DNA from: Planctomycetaceae bacterium
Lineage (GTDB): Bacteria; Planctomycetota; Phycisphaerae; UBA1845; UTPLA1
Direction of reading: 5' to 3'
DNA length: 64,000 nucleotides
Assembly: GCA_006969385.1 (NCBI GenBank)
Contig: CP030884.1
Coordinates: forward strand, 1,984,001 to 2,048,000
In this document: positions 18,003-26,098 of the stretch, piece after piece
How positions within the stretch are numbered: the stretch's first letter is position 1
Layout of the letters: every line of letters begins with the position of its first letter
Translations under genes and position numbers: made by a program
Notes under the pieces: generated by a model
Seen by the model: only the letters and a program-made list of their open reading frames with translations
Databases searched by the model: none
What the model was told of the DNA's origin: nothing

Positions 18003-19253
18003 TTAACTTTGTTGATCAATCTTGCGCCTCAGCCAATTCAGGGCCGCCTTGGCCGTACGATCCCGAACTTGCTCACGGCTTAGATTATCACCGAAGCGAA
18101 ACTCCTTGACTTTCGTTTCACCATCGGGTGACGCCAGCGCGATATAAACGAGGCCAACGGGCTTTTCCTTCGTACCGCCGCTCGGTCCGGCGATACCCGT
18201 TACACCGATGGCATAATCCGTTCCCGAGCGTACGCGACAGTTCGCCGCCATCTGCAACGCGACTGTCTCGCTGACTGCACCGTGTTCGCGAATGTCATCC
18301 GCCGAAACGCCGAGCAACGCCGTCTTCGCTTCGTTGGCGTACGTAACAAAGCCCTGCTTCATGTAAGCACTGCTACCCGGCAGGTCGGTCAACCGTTTGG
18401 CGATCATCCCGCCGGTGCACGACTCGGCAATGGAGACGGTTTGCCGCGTTTCAATTAAACGCCTGCCGACGGCCGTGGCGAGCGTGTCATCACCTTCTCC
18501 ATAAACAACTTGGCCGAGGCGTTGGCGGATCTCTTGGATTTCATCAGCCATCAACGCTTCAGCTTCCACGCGGGTTTGGCCGCGCGCCAGTATGCGAATC
18601 GAAATAATCAAATCGGCGGCGCTGGTACCGATCGTCGGGTTGCGATCGCGCCGCATTAGGTCGGCCAGCTTCTCACCAACTTCCGACTCGCTCATGCCGA
18701 AGGTTCGCAGAATCGACCGCAGAATGACGCCCTCGCCCGCCAGTTCCTGCAGCATCGGTACAACGTACGTATCGAACATCCACGTCATTTCGCTCGGTAC
18801 GCCGGGCATGCAATACACGCGACTGTCGTGCAACCTCGCGTAGATGCCGGGGGCCGTACCGCGCTCGTTCATCAACGGTTCGGCACCACGCGGGAACATC
18901 GCTTGCTGCCGATTGCCGTCGTGCATCGGTCGCTTGCGCGAGCGAAAGTAGGCTTCGATGCGACGATGACTCGCCTCGTGGAAGTCGAGTTCAACACCCA
19001 TCGCTTGGGCCAGACCCAAGCGCGTTAGATCGTCGGGAGTCGGCCCCAAACCGCCGGTGATCAACAGCACATTGGCGCGCTTGGCTGCCATGTCGATCAC
19101 ATCGTGAATGGCGGCCAACTCATCGGCGACGGTATGTTGTCGCGTGCACGTCACGCCGAATTCGGCCAGTCGCGCCGCCAGCCACGGCGCATTGGTATCG
19201 ACGGTCTGCCCCGTCGTCAGCTCGTTACCGATGCTGATGATTTCAGCGATCAC
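18003..19253 (-). CDS. cinA: CinA family nicotinamide-nucleotide amidohydrolase
   Basis: 416 residues, two-domain CinA. Residues 1-170 are the COG1058 molybdopterin-binding-like domain (IISIGNELTTGQTVDTNAPW, LLITGGLGPTPDDLTRLGLA). The C-terminal ~160 are the PncC domain (TVSIAESCTGGMIAKRLTDL, FVTYANEAK, GVTGIAGPSGG) with the catalytic Ser-Lys-type site. The enzyme deamidates NMN in pyridine-nucleotide salvage. It overlaps the upstream membrane-protein gene by 4 bases and is probably last in a three-gene operon (21761 to 18003). Confidence 0.96.
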   Translation of the reverse strand: MIAEIISIGNELTTGQTVDTNAPWLAARLAEFGVTCTRQHTVADELAAIHDVIDMAAKRANVLLITGGLGPTPDDLTRLGLAQAMGVELDFHEASHRRIEAYFRSRKRPMHDGNRQQAMFPRGAEPLMNERGTAPGIYARLHDSRVYCMPGVPSEMTWMFDTYVVPMLQELAGEGVILRSILRTFGMSESEVGEKLADLMRRDRNPTIGTSAADLIISIRILARGQTRVEAEALMADEIQEIRQRLGQVVYGEGDDTLATAVGRRLIETRQTVSIAESCTGGMIAKRLTDLPGSSAYMKQGFVTYANEAKTALLGVSADDIREHGAVSETVALQMAANCRVRSGTDYAIGVTGIAGPSGGTKEKPVGLVYIALASPDGETKVKEFRFGDNLSREQVRDRTAKAALNWLRRKIDQQS

Positions 19254-20998
19254 GGTTGCAACTCATTAAAGGCATCGCGCGCCGGATCGATGTAGGTCTT
19301 ACGCCAATCGCGGCCGAGGCGTGCACCCAACGGATCGGCGTGGTTCGTTACCACGGCATTCTGATAACGACGATCCGCGCCGCGATGCAAGCTGTGCAGC
19401 GTCGCCGATTGAATGGCGAACAGCAAGGCACAAAGCGCTGCCACGCGTGCCAACCGATGCGCCGGTATGCGTGCCATGGCAATCGCAGCCAACAATAGCA
19501 ACGCCATCAAGACGGCAGCCGTCAACCAATTATCGACAATTGCCAGCGAGCGCAGGGACCACACCAACGTTTGAAACGGTGCGGCCAGCATGAGCCCTGC
19601 CGCAACGAACAGCACCAATCCAACGCTCCCCCAGCGCAGTCGCTCCGCCAGCGTAGAACCGCCGGCGTTGTCGATGATGGCGCGAATGATCGTGAGCGCG
19701 CCGCCGATAACACCAAACGCCAACAGCGCCCCGACCATCCAGTCGCGGCTCAGATAGGGGTGTTCGCCAGCTTGAAACAAATCCGCGCCGCGCCAAACCA
19801 ACGCCAACGGAACGATCACGATAATCAACGCATACAAACCCAGGCGTGCGCCCAGCGGGTGCACCTGATCTTTGCTCGGTCGATGCGACTTCACCGGCAA
19901 GATGAATGCGGCTAGGGACATCAGTGCCACCAACGCCGAACCAGCGAACAAAGCCGACGCGGCGGTAAAGCGCGCGAACGAATCGAACGCGTCGGCATAC
20001 TCGATCGGCGCAAGCGTTTCGTAATTGGAAAACGGCGAGATGCGACTATCGGTATAGGGGATTTTGCGATTCGTCGTGTGATCGTCGACGAGTTGTCGGA
20101 GCGGCTTGGCAATCGCCGCATTCTCCCCGAACACACCGATCAAACCGCGTGCCGCAATCAACTGCAAGGATGGATCGCGATCGACTTCGATAATGCCAAA
20201 GCAGATTTCGCCCAACCATTGGCGCAGTTGAAACGCTTCGGCGTCGTGCCCATCGGCTTCGAGTTCCGTGGCCAACGCGCCCCAATGATTGACGGCGAAC
20301 GGAATGCACTCGTACAACGCGCGATGCGTTTGTAAAAACGTATCGTAATAAAGGGCGTCGCCGGTAATCAGCACGTTTGACGGTCGCTCGGAGAAGCCGT
20401 CGAAGGCCTTAATAAACAGGTCGTAAAACGCATCGCCATAGGTCGCCACGGTATCGATAGCGGGCGGCTGCGAAATCACGCGATTGAGATAGTCAAAGCG
20501 ATCGATCGGCTTTGCAAACGTGTCATCGCCTTGCGGCGACTCGTACGCCAGCGCCACCAGCGCGCGGGTCAAGAGGTTCTTCCCGTCGTATTCAGCTTCG
20601 ACCGATAGCTGCTTCAGCCGATCTTCCGGTAGCGGCCCGTCGAAGCTATCGATAACGGCTTCGGCGGCGCGAATGCGCGACGCGAATTCCTGCGCCAGCG
20701 GATGGTTCGTGCTGCTTTGGCGATAGCGTTTGATCACGCCGTCGTCGGTGAGTCCGCCGGCGATATCCCCGTTAAATTCGGAAGCATCGATACTGCGCAG
20801 CGCGTGGATAAAACCATCCGGCTTTAGCGCCGCCTTGGCGGTGATCCCGGCGATCAAACCGGCCGCCAGCAGAATCAACAACGTGACGACCCAATACTTC
20901 GCCAGCGCCGAAACATCGGCGCCGGCACTTCCCTCACCAGACTTTGCCGGGGGCGGTTTGCGGTCGGTTTGGCTGCGTCGTGCGGCGCGCTTGCTCAT
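19250..20998 (-). CDS. Large membrane protein of unknown function
   Basis: 582 residues. A charged N-terminal tail is followed by one membrane helix at ~35-55 (YWVVTLLILLAAGLIAGI). A soluble, mostly helical domain of ~280 residues comes next (ASRIRAAEAVIDSFDGPLPE, LTRALVALAYESPQGDDT). At least five membrane helices lie from ~340 to 560, including FAGSALVALMSLAAFILPV, LYALIIVIVPLALVW and WLTAAVLMALLLLAAIAMA. No family is recognised; the layout fits a sensor or a protein with a long periplasmic domain. It overlaps cinA by 4 bases and the upstream lipoprotein gene by 65 bases. Confidence 0.65.
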   Translation of the reverse strand: MSKRAARRSQTDRKPPPAKSGEGSAGADVSALAKYWVVTLLILLAAGLIAGITAKAALKPDGFIHALRSIDASEFNGDIAGGLTDDGVIKRYRQSSTNHPLAQEFASRIRAAEAVIDSFDGPLPEDRLKQLSVEAEYDGKNLLTRALVALAYESPQGDDTFAKPIDRFDYLNRVISQPPAIDTVATYGDAFYDLFIKAFDGFSERPSNVLITGDALYYDTFLQTHRALYECIPFAVNHWGALATELEADGHDAEAFQLRQWLGEICFGIIEVDRDPSLQLIAARGLIGVFGENAAIAKPLRQLVDDHTTNRKIPYTDSRISPFSNYETLAPIEYADAFDSFARFTAASALFAGSALVALMSLAAFILPVKSHRPSKDQVHPLGARLGLYALIIVIVPLALVWRGADLFQAGEHPYLSRDWMVGALLAFGVIGGALTIIRAIIDNAGGSTLAERLRWGSVGLVLFVAAGLMLAAPFQTLVWSLRSLAIVDNWLTAAVLMALLLLAAIAMARIPAHRLARVAALCALLFAIQSATLHSLHRGADRRYQNAVVTNHADPLGARLGRDWRKTYIDPARDAFNELQP

Positions 20999-21761
20999 GC
21001 GGATAATGTTCCGGCGGCGTGTAATGGAATGGTGACAGCGCCGCCTTGCGGCACAACTGCACGATACGTTGAATCAGGACATCCCGATTGTCAATCGTCT
21101 GATGGTACACGCCGTCATCATCGACGGACGTTCCCCATTTTTGGCCCGTGATCTCATCGCGTGTCCAAAACCCATCGTACCAATAAAACGGATGATCGTG
21201 CTGTGCGTCCGAGCCGCGCGTGGTGGACGCATTCGACCCCCAGCGGTTGGAATTGGGGCTGCTTTGCTGATAGTTGCGGACCTTCAACGCGTTATGGCCT
21301 ACGGGCGTGCTCATCGGTCGTTCGTGCGGGTCCCAATGACCGGCCTGCTTTAGCGAGTGCGGCCAATCCTTGTTGAAAACGTCCACCAGAAAAATGGCGT
21401 CGATATGCTTGAGTTTGTGTTCCTGGGCGTAGTGCCGCACCACCTGCGTGGCGAGAAAGCCGCCGTGACCGTGGCCGACGAGAATGACTTCTTCGTCACA
21501 GTCACTATCGATATCGCGGACGATATCGAGCCACTTGGTATAAGACACGACGCGGGCGTTGACTTCCTGCTGCTCCAACTCGTAGCGCATCTGCGAGAGG
21601 CCGCCGGATGCATCGTCGTCTGTGCCTTCGATAAGGTAGACGCGCGGACCGGTGAATTGCCAGTCCATCTCCTTCGGGCCGCAGCCGACGATGATCAGGG
21701 TCATTAGCGTCATCAGCGTCATGGCGAACAGCGGCTTCAGAGTTCGAGTTGAGATCGGCAT
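20934..21761 (-). CDS. Lipoprotein with alpha/beta-hydrolase-like fold, nucleophile replaced
   Basis: 275 residues from the ATG at 21761, preceded by GGAGGGG. The signal LFAMTLMTLMTLIIVGCG ends in a lipobox (IVGC). The mature region begins RVYLIEGTDDDASGGLSQMR and has EEVILVGHGHGGFLATQVVR, where the nucleophile elbow G-x-S-x-G of alpha/beta-hydrolases reads G-H-G-H-G: the serine is absent. HIDAIFLVDVFN follows, as in lipase-like proteins. So it is probably a non-catalytic binding protein or uses another residue. The C-terminal Pro/Gln/Arg-rich tail overlaps the next gene by 65 bases. First gene of the cinA operon. Confidence 0.72.
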   Translation of the reverse strand: MPISTRTLKPLFAMTLMTLMTLIIVGCGPKEMDWQFTGPRVYLIEGTDDDASGGLSQMRYELEQQEVNARVVSYTKWLDIVRDIDSDCDEEVILVGHGHGGFLATQVVRHYAQEHKLKHIDAIFLVDVFNKDWPHSLKQAGHWDPHERPMSTPVGHNALKVRNYQQSSPNSNRWGSNASTTRGSDAQHDHPFYWYDGFWTRDEITGQKWGTSVDDDGVYHQTIDNRDVLIQRIVQLCRKAALSPFHYTPPEHYPHEQARRTTQPNRPQTAPGKVW

Positions 21762-21993
21762 GGTGGCCCCTCCGGTCATCGTTGGAATCGCAAGGTCGAA
21801 AGGCCGCCGCGCACCGAGACGGGACGGTCCTCTCGCTATGCAACGAGCGAAACGGGTCAGCAATTGAGCAAATTGTGCGGGTGAGGGATTATCGGGACGG
21901 TTCGATAACGGCCGGTGCTGATAAAAACAAAACGCGACGCCGCGAACCTGATCCGAGCAATACGATCGGCAATGAGTCAGTAGCGCGTCCGAT

Positions 21994-22019
21994 CAGAGCC
22001 GCGCCCGTCAGGAAGCGGT
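21994..22019 (+). repeat. 26-base dispersed repeat, copy 1
   Basis: CAGAGCCGCGCCCG followed by TCAGGAAGCGGT, identical to 56558-56583. It contains GCCGC...GCGGT arms that can pair imperfectly. The gap around it (21762-22186) holds no gene that I can see. Confidence 0.7.
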
Positions 22020-22186
22020 CACGCCAAGAGCGTTCGGGATGTATCGGCATGAAGAGTAAGCCAAATGTATGACGGAAGCTATTCGGTCACATCCATGCTG
22101 TCCGAGAAAACTCGACGCTGACGAAGAGGTAAAATACACCGCTTCCTTAAGGGCGCGGCTCTGTTTGTTACCGCGCCTAAACGCCG

Positions 22187-25100
22187 CTACGCCACGGCCG
22201 ACTGCGTATCCGGATGATCTTCAAACCGCACGCTCACGCGCTTGGAAACGCCTGCTTCTTGCATCGTCACGCCGTACATCACATCCGCCATGCTCATCGT
22301 CGGCTTGCTATGCGTGATCACGATGAACTGCGATAGCTCGACAAATTCCTTCACGACATTATTGAAGCGCAAATTATTCGCTTCGTCGAGCGCGGCATCG
22401 ACTTCGTCCAAGAGCACGAACGGTGACGGTCGGCTGCGAAACACGGCCATCAGCAGCGCGATTGCCGTCATGGTCTTCTCGCCACCGGAAAGCTGCGAGA
22501 TGTTGCGCGGTTCCTTGCCGGGCGGTCGCGCCATGATATCAACGCCGCATTCGAGCACGTCGTTCGGATCTTGCAGAACCAATTCGGCCCTACCGCCACC
22601 GAAGAGCTTTTTAAACAAAGCGGTGAAGTGCTTCGACACGCTCTCGAATGTTTCCTTGAAGCGCGTTTCCGATTCCTTGTTGAGCTTGTCGATCAGCGTG
22701 GCAAGCTGCTTTTCGCTTTCGCGCAGGTCGGCTAGTTGTTCGCTGAGGAATGTCTGACGCTCTTCCAATTCTTCCTGTTCGCGAATCGCATCGAGATTTA
22801 CGTTACCCAGACGGTCGATCTTTTGCCGTAGGTCATTGATCTGGGCTTCGACGGCGGGCCAATCTTCTTCTTCGTCGGGCTCGTAACCTTCGTACTGCTC
22901 GGCCAGATCGACGTGCAACTCATCGGCCACGCGTGAGACCAGATCTTCCAGCCGGACCTTGGCTTCTTGTAACTTGATGCGGCGCTCGTTGAGTTCGGCT
23001 TCGACTTTTTCCAGCTCGCTGCGCAAGCGACGGGCGTCTTTCACAAATTGATCGACGGCATCGCGAATCGAATCGCGCTCTTGCCGTAGCGCCATGCCGC
23101 GATGTTGTAACTCGCTCGACGTTTGCTTGAGCGCTTCCAACTCTTGCGTCGTCTGTTCGATTTGTTTCTGCGATTGCTCAATGCGCTCGCGCGCTTCTGC
23201 CACATCGTGTTCGGCCTTGCTGCGATCGGCCTCGAGCTGCACGCGATTGGCCTTAAGGCTGCGACTGCGATCGGCATTGGCCGCGCGCTGCTGAGCCAGT
23301 TCACCCGCTTGCACGCGCAGGGCTGTCAACTTCTCGCCAATCTCGCGCCGCTGCGTCGTAAGCATTTCGATCTCGCTTTGCACCACGCCGACTTGTTGTT
23401 CTCCTTCTAGATGGCGTTGATCGATGATCTTGAGCGTGCCGGTGCGATCTTCGCGCTGTTCGGCGATTTCTCGTAGACGATTCTCGAGCGTCTCAATCTC
23501 CGAGCGTACCAACGGCCCCTCTTGTTCGAGGTTCTCGATGTTGGTGTTCAGCGTTTGCAGCGCGGCCTGTGTTTCAACGCGCTCGGTGTTTAGGTCATAT
23601 ACTGCGGATCGCAACGACTGCTGGTCTTCTTCAAGGCCGGATACTTCCGATTCGCTGCGTTCCATCTGCTCGGTCAGCGTGGCCACGCGCGTTTTGACTT
23701 CTTCGATCTCGCGCGCTAATTCGCGCAGCTCGCTGCGGCGACTGATGATGCCGGTATCGCTGCTCAACGAACCCACGCTGACGCGACCATCCGATTCGAT
23801 CACGACGCCCGACATCGTCACAAAGCGCGCTTGCGGGTCGAGCGCCGACATCTGCATGCCCGCGTCGACCGACTCGACGACGTAGGTGCGGCCCAACATG
23901 TAGTTGGCCAGCGCGTCGCAGCCTTCCGGCACCTTCACCCAATCGCGCAGCCGCGCGACGAATCCAGGTTGTTGCGAAAGGTCCGGCCCTGCGATCGGCA
24001 CCGGCACGGCATCGAGTGCGAACGCACGTACGCGGCTTGTTAGTTCACCCAGCGCTTCGCGATCGGCCAAAAAGCGCGCCCGCTCGGTCGTAATCAAAAA
24101 CGTCTCGTAAGGGCCGAGGACCGACTCGACGAGGCCCGCGTGCGCGACGTCCGTCTCAAAGATTTCGCCCACGGCACCGAGGATGTAGTTAAACGTTGCC
24201 CCGCTCTCATCGGCTTCGCGCCGTTCCAGAATTTCGCGCGCCCCTGCCAACAACCCCTCGTGCTTACGGTCCATCTCCTCCAGCAAATTGCGGCGCGATT
24301 CGAGGCCGCTGCGGTATTCCTTAGCGGCGGAAAGTTGATCGAGCAGGTTGGCCCGTTGTCGCGCGACTTCGGCGATACGGGCGCGGGTTTCTTCGAGGCG
24401 GGCGTTCTTGTCTTCGATGCGTTGGTTGAGTTGATCGAGCCGCGCCGATGTTTCTTCGCGCTTACCGCGCGCCGTGCCGAGTTCCCGGTCGATTTCGTCC
24501 GAGCGCACCGCGAGTTTATTCTTCTGATCGCCGATCGATTGTGACTGTACGTCGAAGCTGTTGAGTTCGTTCTGTAACTGACTCTGCCGCCGCACCAACT
24601 CGATGATGGTTTCCTTGAGTTCTTCTAGCGCCGCGGTCTTCTCGTTGAGCAAATGCGCCGACGCCGTATCGTCGGTTTGTACGCGCTGTTGATCGGCATG
24701 CACCGTTTCGATTTGCTGCTCGATCTCGGCGGTTTGTTGTTCGACGGCGGCCAGTTGCTCATCGAGTGCCTTCATCTGATCGTCGAAACCGGCCAAGCGA
24801 TCCTGCGACCGTCCCAGCAGGTTTTCCTGATCGACGATACGCCGTTCGAAGGCCGCGATGCGCTCTTCGGCACCGGTCACTTGCGACTGTGCGGTTAACA
24901 GGCTGCCTTCGTTGGCTTGAATTTCTTTTTCAAGTTCGACATTGCGCACATTCGCGTCGGACGTCTTCGCTTCGTTGTTCGATAGCTCGGTACGAATGCG
25001 CGTGGCTTCGTCGGCGCGTTCACCCGCTTGCTTATCGAGATCGTCGCGCAACAGCACCAGGCGGTGATATTCAGACAGCGCAAAGCGGCTGCGCAGTTCG

Positions 25101-25768
25101 CGCAGTTGCTGGGTGTACGCTTCGTAGTTACGCGCCTTACCCGCTTGCAGCTTCACGCTGCGCAGGCGCTTCTCGACTTCTTCGACGATATCCTGCACGC
25201 GCAAGAGATTCTGATTCACGCGCTCCAGTCGGCGCGTGGCTTCTTTCTTGCGTACTTTATATTTGTTGATGCCCGCCGCTTCTTCGAGAATGCCGCGCCG
25301 TTCCAGCGGGTTGGCTTCCAGCATTGCCGACACCCGGTTCTGCTCGATCACGCTATACGCATCGACACCGATCCCGGTATCGAGAAACAGCTCGCGCACA
25401 TCCTTCAAACGCACCGGCTTACGGTTGAGCAAATACTCGCTCTCGCCCGACCGGTAGAGCCGCCGGCTCACGACCACTTCGGTCTGATCGACGGGCAGCA
25501 AGCCGTCACTGTTATCGAAGGTGAGATCGACCTGAGCCAGGCCGGAGGATTTGCGACTGCCGGAGCCGTTGAAGATGACATCCTGCATCTGCTTGCCGCG
25601 CAGGCTCTTGGCGGATTGCTCGCCAAGGACCCACTTGATGGCGTCGACGACATTGCTCTTGCCGCAGCCGTTGGGGCCGACGATGCAGGTGATGCCCCGG
25701 TCAAAGGCAAATTCGGTCTTGTCGGCGAAGCTCTTGAAGCCGGTCGCCGCGAGTTTCTTGAGGATCAT
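22187..25768 (-). CDS. smc: Chromosome segregation protein SMC
   Basis: 1193 residues from the ATG at 25768, which gives the family start MILKKLAATGFKSFADKTEF. An upstream in-frame ATG would add 18 residues that do not match the family. Walker A is GPNGCGKSN at ~33-41, then WVLGEQSAKSLRG. Two long coiled coils (~170-500 and ~680-1020) flank the hinge around 520-670 (GAVGEIFETDVAHAGLVESV). The C-terminal head has the ABC signature LSGGEKTMTAIALL and Walker B PFVLLDEVDAALDEAN. SMC dimers entrap DNA and compact the chromosome with ScpA/ScpB, whose genes are not here. Confidence 0.97.
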   Translation of the reverse strand: MILKKLAATGFKSFADKTEFAFDRGITCIVGPNGCGKSNVVDAIKWVLGEQSAKSLRGKQMQDVIFNGSGSRKSSGLAQVDLTFDNSDGLLPVDQTEVVVSRRLYRSGESEYLLNRKPVRLKDVRELFLDTGIGVDAYSVIEQNRVSAMLEANPLERRGILEEAAGINKYKVRKKEATRRLERVNQNLLRVQDIVEEVEKRLRSVKLQAGKARNYEAYTQQLRELRSRFALSEYHRLVLLRDDLDKQAGERADEATRIRTELSNNEAKTSDANVRNVELEKEIQANEGSLLTAQSQVTGAEERIAAFERRIVDQENLLGRSQDRLAGFDDQMKALDEQLAAVEQQTAEIEQQIETVHADQQRVQTDDTASAHLLNEKTAALEELKETIIELVRRQSQLQNELNSFDVQSQSIGDQKNKLAVRSDEIDRELGTARGKREETSARLDQLNQRIEDKNARLEETRARIAEVARQRANLLDQLSAAKEYRSGLESRRNLLEEMDRKHEGLLAGAREILERREADESGATFNYILGAVGEIFETDVAHAGLVESVLGPYETFLITTERARFLADREALGELTSRVRAFALDAVPVPIAGPDLSQQPGFVARLRDWVKVPEGCDALANYMLGRTYVVESVDAGMQMSALDPQARFVTMSGVVIESDGRVSVGSLSSDTGIISRRSELRELAREIEEVKTRVATLTEQMERSESEVSGLEEDQQSLRSAVYDLNTERVETQAALQTLNTNIENLEQEGPLVRSEIETLENRLREIAEQREDRTGTLKIIDQRHLEGEQQVGVVQSEIEMLTTQRREIGEKLTALRVQAGELAQQRAANADRSRSLKANRVQLEADRSKAEHDVAEARERIEQSQKQIEQTTQELEALKQTSSELQHRGMALRQERDSIRDAVDQFVKDARRLRSELEKVEAELNERRIKLQEAKVRLEDLVSRVADELHVDLAEQYEGYEPDEEEDWPAVEAQINDLRQKIDRLGNVNLDAIREQEELEERQTFLSEQLADLRESEKQLATLIDKLNKESETRFKETFESVSKHFTALFKKLFGGGRAELVLQDPNDVLECGVDIMARPPGKEPRNISQLSGGEKTMTAIALLMAVFRSRPSPFVLLDEVDAALDEANNLRFNNVVKEFVELSQFIVITHSKPTMSMADVMYGVTMQEAGVSKRVSVRFEDHPDTQSAVA

Positions 25769-26098
25769 AAGCGTCTGCAAGCCTCCATGCCGCAGAAGGT
25801 TACGCACGCGACCTCCTGTCACGCACGGCCCCGAATTATGGGGAATTAGCCAAGGCCCGGATTGCCCGGAAACCCTCCATCATAGAGATCGGCAAAGATT
25901 GCCGCCAGCGTGGAGGCAGAGGAAAATCACAGGGGTGGATTGAGGGGGTGGGAGGGGGGATTTTGGGATGGGGAGATTTTGAAGTACTCGGCGGATTTAG
26001 TATTTACTTCGTGATCAGGTAGCTGCAATTTGGGTAAATTCGGCGAGATTAGTCGCACACTGCGGGATAGTTAGGGGTTGCCAAGCGTTTGACCGTCT
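25769..26098. other. Intergenic region upstream of smc and the RM gene
   Basis: 330 bases between the divergent smc and restriction-modification genes. A GGGGGTGGGAGGGGGGATTT purine-rich run lies near 25944-25963. No gene, repeat or convincing promoter was found. Confidence 0.4.

Noticed and set aside
22020..22060. Third copy of the ~180-bp composite element near 22030 (GCGTTCGGGATGTATCGGCATGAAG)
   Set aside because: About 20 bases resemble the element interior (CGTTCGGATGTATCGATG), but no GTAG palindromes flank it, so the match is too short to claim.
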